From Caecitellus pseudoparvulus (lineage: Eukaryota; Bigyra: Bicosoecida), in contig CBFFRQ010000054.1 of the NCBI GenBank assembly GCA_965644315.1, positions 1 through 64,000 of the forward strand: a stretch of 64,000 nucleotides of DNA. Direction: 5' to 3'. The notes below the pieces were generated by a model, which worked only from the letters and a program-made list of their open reading frames with translations, was not told where the DNA came from and did not search any database. Both the position numbers and the translations under genes were made by a program. Shown one piece after another: positions 1-10,504 of this stretch (position 1 is its first letter; each line of letters starts with the position of its first letter).

Positions 1-230
1 CTTCAAAATGCTCTCAGCCCTGGCGCGGCGTGTAGGGCAGGGTTGCGGTGCGGAAGTTGACTTGCCACAGGCGCTTGCAAACCTGCACAGCACAGCAGCA
101 CGCACCCTGAGAGCATGACGACATACACAAAGTTATTCAGCAGACCCAGCAGCCACCATGCGCTCATGAGCTGTGCGTACTTCATGTTGCAGGGGGAGCC
201 CTGGTGCCGCTCCATTCCGGCCCGGCGCAC
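1..230 (-). CDS. CLN3: CLN3/battenin-like lysosomal membrane protein, 5' end only
   Basis: Minus-strand gene cut off by the left edge. Exon 1 (230 or 215 down to 106) encodes a short leader and the hydrophobic stretch SAWWLLGLLNNFVYVVMLSG. This matches the first transmembrane region of the CLN3 family, whose human form reads [20 protein letters not shown]. An 86-bp intron (105-20, donor GTGCGTGC, acceptor CGCCAG) joins to GAESILK in 19-1, which continues the family pattern (AAHDILSHK in human). CLN3 is a multi-pass protein of late endosomes and lysosomes; its loss causes Batten disease in humans. Several in-frame ATGs (230, 215, 182 region) leave the start open. The gene is divergent from the SFT2 gene, so the roughly 200 bp between them should hold both promoters. 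Confidence 0.72.
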
Positions 231-434
231 ACGCTGCTGCCTCCCAGACCAGTTTGCGCAGGGACAGGTGTGAAGGGCAACAGTTGAGGGTCATCAAATA
301 CCAACTCCACACATTGAACCCGGAGATTCGTTTATTCAAATTGCTGTGTTCCTGCCGCTACTTTGCTGGAAGCTCGCAACAGCAGGAGCTGGGCGTGCCT
401 GCGTTTCGCAAGCCTCGCGTTTCGCCTTGACAGC

Positions 435-1167
435 ATGGCCACTGCCACGTCCCTGTCCGCCATGGACGCCCTGGGCAACGCCCGAACGGGCGCCCAAAAG
501 CTCTTTGGTCCAAAGCAAGAGGAGGGCATGATGGGCGAGCTCAATGCCATGTGCAACCTCACGTATTCCCAGGTGCGAGCAGAGTGCGAGCTGGCTTCCA
601 GCTGCTGCTCCTGCACCACTGTCACCAGCGCCCCCGCCCCCCCCCGCCCAGCGCATGTATGGCTTCGCGGCCTGTTTCGTCCTTGGGACCATCTTGTCCA
701 TCATCGTGCGTCGTGCGCGAGCAAGAGGCACGCGCGCCGCTCCCCGTGACACCCCGCCTTCGCCGCGGCTCCCAGTCGGCATTCTTCATCACACAGCCGG
801 TGAAGTTCGCCGTCCTGTACTCCATCGGCAACGTCATCGCCCTCATCAGGTCCGGCGGCAGGGCGTCCCTGCAAGCCCCTCACAGCCTACCCTGCACCCC
901 CCTTCCCCCCTGCACAGCACCTCCTTCCTCCTCGGACCCTGCACCCAGCTCAAGTACATGTTCCACCGCAAGCGGCTGGTGGCCACCATCCTGTACCTGG
1001 TCATGATTGTCGTCACAGTGCTGGTGGCAGTGCTGACGCAGAATGAGGGCCTGACCTTCCTGTGCATCATCGTGCAGTACTTGGCGCTCACCTGGTATGC
1101 GTTGTCCTACATTCCCTTTGCTCGGGACATGGCCAAGCGGTGCTGCGGCAGCGTCATGTCAGGGTGA
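435..1167 (+). CDS. SFT2: SFT2-family vesicle transport protein (Golgi/endosome)
   Basis: Four exons, 435-572, 652-705, 776-849 and 918-1167, give 171 residues. The introns are 79, 70 and 68 bp, with donors GTGCGAGC, GTGCGTCG and GTCCGGCG. Every join keeps frame and restores the SFT2 pattern: YGFAACFVLGTILSII, then FFITQPVKFAVLYSIGNVIAL, then STSFLLGPCTQLKYMF, then a C-terminal TWYALSYIPFARDMAKRCC. The LSYIPFAR signature and four hydrophobic spans are typical. SFT2 proteins are small tetraspan membrane proteins needed for fusion of endosome-derived vesicles with the Golgi. Length agrees with the family (about 160-215). Its stop is only 22 bp from the stop of the convergent kinase gene. The third donor (GTCCGG) is weak, but the S-T-S-F-L junction supports it. 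Confidence 0.88.
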
Positions 1168-1189
1168 GCCAACCATACAATACATGCAT

Positions 1190-3081
1190 TCAGCGTTGCT
1201 TCGCTGCTGCCAGCTCCGACTGCACGCCGCGCAGCAGTGCTGTTGTCGGCTCGCCGGGCAACGCGCCCAGCTTCACGGCGACTCTGGCGAGGACGCAGAG
1301 ACTGGGCATGGCGGCGGCCACCTCCTCCACTGCACTGCGGCGATTGCCCACTAATAGCCGCACTGCTGCCTGCAGCGCACTGAGCAGGGCGGTGGCCAGG
1401 GCTGCCGCCACATCCAGTGGGCCAGAGTCGTGTTGCTCCACCGGCCGCCCCGCGTCACCGTCTTCCGCCGCCTTGCGCTGGAGGAACGCGCGGCCACATG
1501 CGATGGCCACGGTGGCTTCGCTGCTCGCCCAGGCTGAGACGCCCTCCTCCGCGTCCCCACGCACGATGCCTTGATGTGCGGCTGATGTGGAAGGCAGCGC
1601 GCCCAGCGCCACGTCAGCGGCGGCCGCGTGCGATTCCACACCGTGCAACAGCGCACCCGCACCAGCCCATGCACAAGCTGCAAGTGCAACGACATCTCCC
1701 GGCTCGGGCAACTGCTGTGCAACAGCTTTCACGCCAACCATAGGCAGCAGCAAGCCTGGGTGAGTGGGCTCAGCAGCGCTCGAGTGCACTGCCCACAGCG
1801 GCTGGGCGGACAGCTGCCCCACCCAGGCATCCTTGGCCTGCCACTGGGTCAAGGCGTGAGCCAGCATGGCCAAAAATGCGCCCGCCAGAGCAGCGTCTTG
1901 CGGGTCCAAGCCTTGCTCAAGGGCCGCGTCCGGAGTGGCGGCGCGTATGCGTGACGTAAGAGCGCCAGGCAGGCCACCTAGCGGGCTCATGACTGGCAGC
2001 ACGCCACCCATGCGACTGGATCCGGATGAGGACCGGCGCCTGCGACCTGCCGAAGGCACCACGGCGTAAGACTGTCGCAGGCGCTCGAACGCTGCGCCCA
2101 CATCTGCGGCTGCCGACCGCTGCACGGAGCTCGTCGCAACCGTCGACCCACTCGGAACTGGGGCAGGCACGCTTGGGTTCAGCAGCGGGTGGGCGAAGAA
2201 CTCCACGAAGGAGATGCGGTCCACTGGGTCTGGGCGCAGTAGCATGCGCAGCAGGTGGTGCAGTGACTCAGGCACGCCGGTCGCGATGCCGGGAGGCATG
2301 GTGGGGGTGGCGGAGCGAATGGTGTCGAGCAGAGCAGCAGGCGAGTCAGCTGTGAAGGGCGGAGCACCAGTCAGCATCTCCCACGCAATGCAGCCCACCG
2401 ACCACAGATCGCACTTGGCGTCGTACTGCTGTCGGTCCAGCACCTCCGGAGCCATGTACAGCGGGCTGCCGCACAGCGTCGCTGCCATGCCCTCGTCCGG
2501 CAGCGTGCGTGCGAAGCCAAAGTCTCCGATGCGCAGCACGCTGTCTTCTGCCAGCAGCAGGTTCTGCGGCTTCAAGTCGCGGTGGATGACGTTGTTGGAG
2601 TGCAGGTACGCCAGCCCCGCCGCAAGCTGGCTGAGGAAGGCGAGCGCTTGCGGCACCGGCAAGCCGCCATCGTCCTGGGCCATGAGCATGGACAGGTCCC
2701 CCTGCTGGCAGTACTCCAGCACGATGAAGATGTGCTTCTCTGACTTCTGCGGTGAGGCGAGGCGAAGCCTGCAGGCGCCAGCGGCACAGCCCGGGCAGCG
2801 CACGTGCAACGACGCACCATGACGTCCAGCAGTCGGACGATGTTCGGGTGTTCAAGCTTGCGCAGGAGGCCGATCTCCAGCTCCAGGTTTCGCACCACCT
2901 TGGCTGTCAAGGAGCGTGTCTTGATGGCCTTCAGCGCCACATGCTCCCCCGTCTCCTCGTGCACGGCATGGTACACGTGTGCGAAGCTGCCGGCACCCAG
3001 CAGAGACTTCACAAGGTACTTTCCGACTTTTCCCTGTCCATCGCCCCCCAGGCCGCCTACGCCTGCCATGTGCGGAGCCAA
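1190..3081 (-). CDS. ATG1: ATG1/ULK-like serine/threonine protein kinase
   Basis: Two exons (3081-2818 and 2746-1190) flank a 71-bp intron with donor GTGCGTCG and acceptor CACCGCAG, giving about 606 residues. The kinase domain is N-terminal: glycine loop GAGSFAHVY near residue 29, VALK lysine about 51, HRDLKPQN about 143, DFG about 163 and APE about 189. The activation segment MAATLCGSPLYMAPEVL and the end motif RISFVEFFAHPLL closely resemble ATG1/ULK1, the kinase that starts autophagy; other ULK/ULK3/ULK4-type kinases remain possible. The remaining 300 or so residues are Ala/Ser-rich and unrecognised. Where ULK carries its ATG13-binding EAT domain I see helix-rich sequence but cannot assign it. 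A second ATG (3069) is an equally good start. Placement beside CLN3, SFT2 and NPRL2 fits a vacuolar or nutrient role. Confidence 0.82.
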
Positions 3082-3487
3082 GTGTGGAGTGGTAGTGGCA
3101 GAAACGCTGCCGCAACGCTGGCCAGCACGCCGGCCTTCACGTAGCGTGAGGGCGCTGGGGTGGATGCGGGCACGTCAATGCGTGCATACATCAAAGAGGT
3201 GGTCGTTTGTTGTACGTGCAGGCTTTGGAACGCTTGAATTTTGTTGAATGCGGAGCCTATGCCCGAGTTGTTGCTCAAGTCTGGCGTTGTCCAACCGTGC
3301 TTCACCGAAAGCCCAGCACGCGAGCCCAACCTGCACCTAATTTGTAAACACACTGCAATACGATCGTCTACGGGCTGGTTCCTTGGCTTCCGGCAGTGCT
3401 TGGCTCTGCAGTGTGGCGCCATTCGTCATCTTCTTCGCCAGCCCGTGTGCGGTGCCTGGTTCAACGCAGGCAGCTTCCTCGCACAGT
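3082..3487. other. Intergenic spacer, 406 bp
   Basis: Lies upstream of the ATG1-like gene and downstream of the CFAP119-like gene, both on the minus strand, so it should hold the kinase promoter and the CFAP119 3' end. Short open frames occur on both strands, but none has recognisable content. No RNA gene seen. Confidence 0.5.
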
Positions 3488-4184
3488 TCACACCTTGGAC
3501 TCTGACGGGGCACTCGTAGGAGCCGCGCTGTGCACCTGCACGCCCCGGCACAGCGGCTCCAGGGGCGTGGGGCCGACGACACCGGCTGGCTCCTGTGTGC
3601 TCAATTGCAGCGACGGGCGCTTGGACAGGGTGCACTTGTACAGGCGGAAGTGGCGGAAGTAGTGCTGGAGGAGGAACTCTGACACTGACGCCACCTCCTC
3701 TTCACTGAACAGGCACACAGAGGCTGGGCTGTGGTCCACTGCGTGCTGCAGCAGCAGCTCAGAGGCGTACGCGTAGCTCTCCGTGCACGTCGTGTTCCAC
3801 GTGGCAGCATCCACATATGCACACTGATATATGATGCCCAGCACGACTGATGCTTGGGCTGGCTTGAGCTTGTGCTCCCGGCAAAACCTGCACGAGTTTG
3901 GGGGGCGCGAAACGTTGGCGAAACGCCGTCTGAAGCACGCAGCATCGACGTGCCGTACCCCAGCGTGTAGTACAGCAGTTCTCCAAGCACAGGCAACGAA
4001 GCTTCATCATCCCATTCAATGCCTTCGACCAGCGCCCTGGAAATCACAGAGAGAGGAGGGCGTTGCGCAATGAGAGGCAGGGGGTGCAGAAACGCGCGAC
4101 CATGCCGCACCGCTCGATTTCTTCCCGGTCCTTCAGCTCTGCCAACGCCTGCATGCACTCTTCGCTGAACACCTTGTACTCCAT
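3488..4184 (-). CDS. CFAP119: CFAP119 (CCDC189)-like cilia and flagella protein
   Basis: Three exons (4184-4111, 4036-3939, 3846-3488) give 176 residues. Introns are 74 bp (donor GTGCGGCA) and 92 bp (donor GTGCTTCA). The joins read EIERALVEGIEWDDEAS and GTSMLLVLGIIYQ. The best marker is near the C terminus: LLQHAVDHSPASVCLFS followed by LLQHYFRHFRLYKCTLS. I recognise this as the pattern of CFAP119/CCDC189 (Chlamydomonas FAP119), in which an HxV..P.S...F segment precedes YFRHFKLYKY. The protein is an axoneme-associated component of motile cilia, so the organism is probably flagellated. It is shorter than animal forms, and an extra 5' exon upstream of 4184 cannot be excluded because an acceptor-like sequence precedes that ATG. 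Confidence 0.6.
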
Positions 4185-4475
4185 GGATGCCGCCTGAGAC
4201 AGGCATTGCATTCGAGGGTGCAGTGGCGCTTGTGAGCTTGCACGGCATTGAAAGCCTCACCATGCCGAGTTTGCTGGCGCAATCCTAGGGAGACTGCACA
4301 GTCGGCGCGAGCCCGCTCACAGGGGCAGAGGGCAGCACGCCAGGGGTGAGCTGGCGTACACAGAGGGTGCTTGGGGCATTGGCCAGCAGCTGGCTGCAGC
4401 TTTGCCGACTCGTATGAAGTTTGACCCGCGCTCGAAAGTGTCATCATGCACCGGCACGAAGCACGGCCGCTGACC

Positions 4476-5957
4476 CTACCGCAAGAAGATGGCAAAGTGG
4501 GGGGGGTTCCCCTGTGTCAGTGCCGAGTGCACAGCGCTGTAGCTCATGTGCGCGGCGCAGCACACCTCGTCCAAGCAGTGCCCCCCTCCCAGCAGGTGCC
4601 GCACGCGCCACAGTGCAGGTGGCAGCCCCAACACATTCCCGCCGGCCGCAGAGTCCATGGGCGGCGCCACACTCCCTGCAATAGCCTTCACACCATGCCC
4701 ACTCTCACTTCCGTCCACCGCATCTGTGCTGGTCGGCGGGGTCGCCCCTCCCCCCACCACAGCACCGGCCCCCGCCTCACCACCGGCCGACGCCGAAACC
4801 TCGCTCTGCCCGCCTGCGACAGTGCCTGGGCCGGCAGAGCGAGTAGCTTGTGTAGCCACTGGGGTGAGGGGTGTGGCATGCGCGTGCATGCGACGTAGCA
4901 GTCCATGCAGAACACCGAACACCACCAGGGCCCGGTCGTCGATGCCGCACTCTGCAGTGCGGCCACCCACCACCACATCTTGCACCCGTGTGCCAGTGCC
5001 AAAGCGCACCAGCACCCGGAAAATATCAGCGGCATCGGGCACCACGCTGCTCCCCTGTGCCGTGGCATACTGCACTGCTGCTGCAGCCAGTTCCGCCTTG
5101 GCGGGAGACAGTAAGTCACACGCCGCAGGCGTGATGGCATACACGTTGGAGTACTGGAACAAGTCCACAAGGCCCACGAACCCGTAGTGCAGCATGTGCT
5201 CCACCACCCGGCGCACGAGGTGTGGCTCCACGTCTGCTGCCTCTGCGATGGCACCCGTGTGTGTGACGCCGTCAATCAGAGGCAGCACCCGCCGAAGACA
5301 CATGTCCCAATCCTCCCCCGCCAACGCATCCAGGTCCTTGACTCGCACGGGGACATCATGGTCGCCGACCACCACAGGGCCCTGCAGCACTGGGAATAGC
5401 TTCAAAGCCAGCGTGGTGCCTGCCAGCACCGGCACCACGCACTCCCCCCGACTGGACAGGCCAGCGAACACCTCGTCCAGCAGCAGACCCATGGCTGCGT
5501 GGCCCTGCGCATCCCGCCGCAGGAAGCCCTGCTCACGCTCCATAGATGCCAGCACGGAAGCGAGCTTGCGTAGTACAGAGACGTACGGCCGCCATTGGGC
5601 ATGTGGGTCCAAGATGAAGCCAACGTTGAACATCAGCGCGTTGCGCGCGTACGCCGCGTCTTCCAGGCGAACCGGGAAGCCAAGGATGCGCTGCTTCCCC
5701 ACCACGACAGACACGACCTTCTCCACCAGGAACTTCTTCGTGATGATATACTCAGAAATTGAAGAAAACGCTGACGCGGAAAGCACACTGCACGGCAGGT
5801 CACGGCAGGGGAGCGGCCCCAGGCAGTGCGGGCAGGGTTTCGCTGGCGTTTCGTGATTTGCCCTCGCTCACTTTGCAGGGGTCTGGCACTCAAGCACTGG
5901 GCCATGGGTGTTGTCGAACTTCGCAAAGAATACGCCTTGCAGCATGGCAGCGGCCAT
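4476..5957 (-). CDS. NPRL2: NPRL2, subunit of the GATOR1/SEACIT TORC1 regulator
   Basis: Two exons (5957-5872 and 5787-4476) with an 84-bp intron, donor GTGAGCGA, give 465 residues. Exon 1 (MLQGVFFAKFDNTHGPVLE) matches the NPRL2 longin-like start (IFFSEFHPTLGPKITYQ in human). The join TPANVLSASAF has the same spacing to EYIITK as the human protein. Further landmarks in order are RNALMFNVGFILD, DHDVPVRVKDLD, VLPLIDGVTHTGAIAEAADV, LVDLFQYSNVYAITP and a C-terminal LDEVCCAAHMSYSAV, equivalent to YDEICCKTGMSYHEL. GATOR1 is the GTPase-activating complex for Rag GTPases at the lysosome and silences TORC1 on amino-acid shortage. An Ala/Gly/Thr-rich insertion of about 85 residues sits before the C-terminal motif, probably a surface loop. 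Confidence 0.9.
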
Positions 5958-6410
5958 GGTGACAAAAAGCTGGGCGCATCAGCGCCGACTCTGTTGCCGT
6001 CTCAGAGGGCACTCCCCGGCACAGGCTGTGCTGACGTGCAACAGGCCGGCAAGTGGAGTCGGGGGAGAGCTGGCCTTCTAACCCAAGGAAATTTAGCGCG
6101 AGTGTCTTGCCAGGTTCAGTGAGGTGTGCGTTTTGTTGGTGGTGTGATGGTGGGGCAGCCATAGTAGCTCCAGTGTCATGGCATGTGCAGGCAGTACAAG
6201 CATCCCGTGCAATTCAAGGCAGTCAGTGAATGTGACTTGCGGTGCTGGTGAGCAAAAAGCTGTATCGTAGTACACCTTGCATCGGCATCTACTCTCATCC
6301 TCCGCCTGGCTTGGCTGGACCTGGCGTGGCAGACATAGGCTTAGATCGGCCAGCCGTCCCAAGAAGCAAGGACTGAAAAAGAAGAAGCGAGTAAAGTGCC
6401 TGCAGTAGCC
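5958..6410. promoter_or_regulatory. Divergent intergenic region between NPRL2 and the LRR gene
   Basis: 453 bp between two start codons pointing away from each other, so it should contain both promoters and 5' leaders. It is less GC-rich than the flanking exons and has T-rich runs near 6130-6150. No TATA-like box or conserved element could be assigned by eye. Confidence 0.5.
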
Positions 6411-8477
6411 ATGGAGGACGATGCCGCGGCACCCGCCCCTCCTTCGCCGGGACTTGGTGAGAGTGTCAGCGTTGCAACTGCGCCGACGCCGCGGGAAGTG
6501 TCGGGCAGGCTGACACCGGAACTGACCCCCAATTCGACAGCTCAAGCAACCACCAAGAGGAAACCAGCTTCATGGACATGGAAGCATGTTCAACGGGAAA
6601 TTCGCTTGGCATGGATGTCAGGTGCACCCCGCGACGAGCTTCAGTTGCGGAATATGGATTTGACTGAAGACAGCAACGCAGAGTGCATGCGGCTGCCATC
6701 CCCATTGCCTTTCGACGCAAGCGAAGTTGGGGGCGCAAACACTCTCCTCCGTGTCCTTCTGGACAATGTAAGAATCTCACGATGGGCTCCAGAGTGGTAC
6801 AAGGCTGCTCCGCAACTGGAGGAGCTGACGCTGGCGCGGTGCGGCATCAGTGACCTGCCCCGCCTCCCGCCGACCCTTCGAGTACTGAACCTGCCTCACA
6901 ACAAGCTCAAGCATGTAAATTTAGGAGCTGCTGCAGCAAGCATTGAATCTCTTGACATCAGCTTCAACCAGATCTCGAGGCTTGCCGCTCTCAGAGACCT
7001 TTCCGTCGTGATGAGCTTGAAGCAGCTTGCGTTGCACCCGAACCCTGTCACTGTGTCAGGGCCCACTGGAGGAGGAGGAAGTCCGCGCCGGCAAAGTCGA
7101 GAAGTGGGCAACGCCGAGAGTACCTGTACCGCGTCGCCCGCGTGGAGGCGGGTCAAGGCCAACCTGAGAAACTGGCTGCCGACCCTTGAGTGCCTGGACG
7201 GTCACCCAGTTTGCTCCAGCAAAGCCGGCAGAGCTGAAGCAAGCCCAAGTGGGCCACCACCACGCTACTCAAGACAGCCACTCACGGCTAGCAGTGGCAA
7301 AATCAAGCCACCTGGCTTGCCTCAGAGAACAGCAGGGCCAGTGTCCCCGGCCGCAGCCTCTGCAGCCCGAAACCCTGAACAGCGGACACCTTCCAGCCCT
7401 AGGAATGGGAGCGCTGGCCGTGTCCCACGGGTAGCTATCTTAGCCTCAGCCCGCGTCGCGCGCGAACTCACCATGCGCTCCAGCGCAAAAGCATCTCAGC
7501 TTGAAGCACAATCAGAAGGCAGAAGGAAAGCTGCAGCGCGTCGAAGTACTGCCCGTGCGCTCGCGTTTGGGCGCAGCAGTCACCTGCCAGATGAAGTGCT
7601 CAGGCAGGCCAAGGTAGCCGCAAGGCTGGCGGAACCAAAGGCTACTCCTCGAGCCCCAAGGTGGATTGGAAGTGGCTCTGCACATGAAGTTGGGGACGCG
7701 CGGGACGCATGGCTCTACGGTCGAGACGTGGAAGTATCAACAGGAGACATCCTTCACATTGCCCCGCCGGTGCCTCCCTTGACCGAGGAGGAGTGTCTGG
7801 CGATCCAGGTTCGTGAAAAGGCCTTCAAGGGGTCGGTCACGACGCCTCACAAAGTGCGACAGCTGGCCCAGCCGGCAAGCTCGCCACGCCGAGAGCCACA
7901 CAAAGCACAGAAAGCCCCTACAAGACAGCGACGCAAGAAGCCTGGCATGGACAGCCAGGTAGTCTTGCGGCAGTGGATGGCGCACATGTCTCACATCCTG
8001 ACAAGTGCAGGAGTCGTCGCAGGAATGGTGGCCGAGCTACTCGCCGCTACGGGCCTTGGCGAGACTGAATTTGAAGACCTGCTGAAGTACGCAGCTCTGC
8101 AAGCTGTCAAACTCGGACTACTGGAGTCCAGTCAAGAGCCAGAAGGTAGTGTTCAGACCAAGCCGGCACGTCTCCCGGGTATCCCTGTGCATGCGTTGCA
8201 AGGGGTGCTTCCCGCTGTTCGCCAGGTCCACGAACGAACCGCGGCCGACACGAGCCGCGCCTTGAGCATCCTGGCAGACCTTGTGCAGCAGACAAGCCCA
8301 CAACGTGTTGAGCGCTACCTCACCCAGCTTGTGTCCCTTGTGCCACTGGAAAGCATGGCGGAGCCACACGAGGCAGGCGGAGCCGAATCAGAAGCCTCAG
8401 CCTCCCCGGGAGTCGACCAGGAGACGGAGAGTGCACAAGGCCGCTCAGCTTTCCGGCGCGTTTCTGGCTATGCATAG
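6411..8477 (+). CDS. Leucine-rich-repeat protein with long basic, disordered C-terminal region
   Basis: An uninterrupted frame of 688 residues; an in-frame ATG 15 bp upstream is also possible. Residues about 110-225 form at least four LRRs: LEELTLARCGISDLPRLP, LRVLNLPHNKLKHV, IESLDISFNQISRL and MSLKQLALHPNPV. They end with LRNWLPTLECLDG, an LRR-cap-like motif seen in SDS22-type and axonemal LRR proteins. The next 250 residues are Ser/Pro/Arg/Ala-rich and look disordered. A helical part with Leu/Val repeats (about 520-650) ends in a Glu/Ser tail. The LRR type fits ciliary or cytoskeletal adaptor families such as LRRC56, but I cannot name an orthologue. No intron is evident, unlike most neighbours. 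It converges on the next gene, with 93 bp between stops. Confidence 0.75.
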   Translation: MEDDAAAPAPPSPGLGESVSVATAPTPREVSGRLTPELTPNSTAQATTKRKPASWTWKHVQREIRLAWMSGAPRDELQLRNMDLTEDSNAECMRLPSPLPFDASEVGGANTLLRVLLDNVRISRWAPEWYKAAPQLEELTLARCGISDLPRLPPTLRVLNLPHNKLKHVNLGAAAASIESLDISFNQISRLAALRDLSVVMSLKQLALHPNPVTVSGPTGGGGSPRRQSREVGNAESTCTASPAWRRVKANLRNWLPTLECLDGHPVCSSKAGRAEASPSGPPPRYSRQPLTASSGKIKPPGLPQRTAGPVSPAAASAARNPEQRTPSSPRNGSAGRVPRVAILASARVARELTMRSSAKASQLEAQSEGRRKAAARRSTARALAFGRSSHLPDEVLRQAKVAARLAEPKATPRAPRWIGSGSAHEVGDARDAWLYGRDVEVSTGDILHIAPPVPPLTEEECLAIQVREKAFKGSVTTPHKVRQLAQPASSPRREPHKAQKAPTRQRRKKPGMDSQVVLRQWMAHMSHILTSAGVVAGMVAELLAATGLGETEFEDLLKYAALQAVKLGLLESSQEPEGSVQTKPARLPGIPVHALQGVLPAVRQVHERTAADTSRALSILADLVQQTSPQRVERYLTQLVSLVPLESMAEPHEAGGAESEASASPGVDQETESAQGRSAFRRVSGYA

Positions 8478-8570
8478 CAATGCAACGATAGGTGAATGCT
8501 TCGAGCTCCTGCAAGCGTGCGCCAGCCACGGGCCCGAAACGGAATCGGACGGCCACGAACGCAGAGGTGC

Positions 8571-10241
8571 TCATGTTGCCCACCACCTTCCAAGCAAGTG
8601 ACTGTACCTTCCGTTGGGTGGCTCCTTTGCCTGCTGACTCATCAACTCATACATGAGCTTTACGGTGTCGCGAACGTTTTCTGTCTCGTACTCGGCCTGC
8701 ACAGCTTCCTCGATGTCCGTCTTCGTCATTGTCATGGAAGGCTGCAAAATCCGGACACTTCGTCGCGATGCAGGCTTCTCGCGCTTGCTGCCTCCTTTTC
8801 GTCTTAGAGAACTCACGCCTTGGCCGCTTCGATGCGAGGACCCACCCCGCTTCCCATGCGCCAAGCTTCTCGGCTGGAGCTGTGGTTTTGGGGAATGCTG
8901 CTTGGCAACCGTCCGCCGCGCTTGAGCATCTTTGGCTGCAGTGCCTGCCCTGGGTATTTTGGCAGTAGCAGCCAAGGACCCTTGTGTAAGCAATGCAAGT
9001 TCTGCTCCCGCAGCGGTGCCCTCCAGAATAGCCGAATGCTGTGCTGAGCTCATGTCATACTTAGGCGGCGCTGCGTCCCACTCAGTCCTGCCCCGCAGCC
9101 GCCCATCCACCCACACCTTCACTCTGCGCTTGATCTGTGCTGCTTCCTTCTTCCTCAGGTCAGGCTTCTTTTTTAACTCAGCAGCCCATCGCTTTGCCTC
9201 GCGCTTTGTTGCCTTGTCTTGTGCGGACTCCGCAAGCATGTCATCAGTCACCAGCTCAGCCAAGTCCTTCGCGACGCCCTGACTGTCGCGCCCGACCCGC
9301 CGCCCGTCTCGAATACCGCCTAACTCTCGCAAGAGCATTGCTTCTTCTGCCTCGAGAGTGCCTTCTAAGTACTCCAGCATGACAGACTGCTTGATCAGCC
9401 CGTACCCGTGAAGAATGCGCATGATCCAGTCTGCAGCTTCAGCTCGCTCACGAGCAACTTCCCAGCGCTTCCGGGCAACGTCTTCAGGTTTCGCATCATA
9501 CAGTGCCTTCTGACGGGAAATCTCGCACTCCATTTCTCTCGTCAGCAGCGAAAGCACGTGCTCGCCTCGCTGCCGCTTCTGTTTCAACCCCATCGCCTGC
9601 ACCTTGCTCCACCGCAAGCCCTGCACAAAGGGACTACGAGAAGTCGGGGGATGATCCTTGTCCACTTGGGTTTCGTGGCCCCGGGACCCAGAATTCGAGC
9701 CCACTCCGGCTCGCCTTGTCGCTGACGCTCCCGCCGCAGCAAGCGCAGTACGCTCCGCTGCCACGTCAGCAGCTGGGCGTTTCCACACCGCTTTGCGATC
9801 GAAACAGTACTGCCCTTCCGTGCCAGATAGCTGCGCAGCTCGGCGTTTAGCTTTCACCGCGGCGCGCTGAGAATGGAAGTACTCTGGATGCTCGGCCTGC
9901 ACCTCAGCAGGAGCAAACCCTCCCTTTAACACGGGGAAGGAAGGCAGCTCAAAGGTGCCTGCAGGCTCCTTCTCCAAAAGCAGTTTTCGCAACGCAGAAA
10001 TTAGTGTGCGTAGCACGCTTGTGTAGTTTGTCTGCTCTGGAGCTGTTTGCCTTGCTAGCTCATGAAAGCGCTGTGCGTGTTGGTCAGCCGGAGGAGGCGC
10101 GCTTGGAACCTTGCCAACAGGGACAAACGGAGTCAAAGGGCCAGTCCCTTTCTTCCCTCCTAGTGCACCCTTCTGCCTCCCCCAGAAGAAACCTCCTGCA
10201 GTGTCCTGGGTCACCATGTCTTGATTGTACAGGCCCGCCAT
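8571..10241 (-). CDS. Unrecognised basic, helical protein
   Basis: A single open frame of 556 residues starts MAGLYNQDMVTQDTAGGFFW. I do not recognise the family. Visible traits are a Gly/Lys-rich N terminus (residues 20-50) and a conserved-looking globular part (residues 60-140, with LRTLISALRKLLLEKEP and FELPSFPVLKGGF). Two long charged helices follow around 215-300 and 330-380 (AKRWAAELKKKPDLRKKEA), then the motif VKVWVDGRLRGRTEW, a basic low-complexity stretch (420-480) and a closing helix (LMYELMSQQAKEP). No membrane segment or signal peptide. Charge and helix content fit a cytoskeletal, ciliary or RNA-binding protein, which is inference only. The ATG overlaps a palindromic patch (GTGAAACGCC) just upstream. 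Confidence 0.65.
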   Translation of the reverse strand: MAGLYNQDMVTQDTAGGFFWGRQKGALGGKKGTGPLTPFVPVGKVPSAPPPADQHAQRFHELARQTAPEQTNYTSVLRTLISALRKLLLEKEPAGTFELPSFPVLKGGFAPAEVQAEHPEYFHSQRAAVKAKRRAAQLSGTEGQYCFDRKAVWKRPAADVAAERTALAAAGASATRRAGVGSNSGSRGHETQVDKDHPPTSRSPFVQGLRWSKVQAMGLKQKRQRGEHVLSLLTREMECEISRQKALYDAKPEDVARKRWEVARERAEAADWIMRILHGYGLIKQSVMLEYLEGTLEAEEAMLLRELGGIRDGRRVGRDSQGVAKDLAELVTDDMLAESAQDKATKREAKRWAAELKKKPDLRKKEAAQIKRRVKVWVDGRLRGRTEWDAAPPKYDMSSAQHSAILEGTAAGAELALLTQGSLAATAKIPRAGTAAKDAQARRTVAKQHSPKPQLQPRSLAHGKRGGSSHRSGQGVSSLRRKGGSKREKPASRRSVRILQPSMTMTKTDIEEAVQAEYETENVRDTVKLMYELMSQQAKEPPNGRYSHLLGRWWAT

Positions 10242-10504
10242 GGCGTTTCACACGAAACGTTCGAGTCACCAAACAGTACAATCACACAGACAAGTGGGGC
10301 AAGTGACCATGCTGGTGCATTCACACTCTCTTCGACTAGGCGGGATCGGCCATTGAGGGTTTGATTTCCCCCGTCGAGTGCTGCTGTGGAATCACGGCTC
10401 ATGACCCACCTCAAGGGGACAACAAAGCGGTGGAAGAAAACGATGCAAGCCTAGGTGGCCATACAATGCAAGAAAGAGTGCGACATCAGGGACACCATCC
10501 GGCC

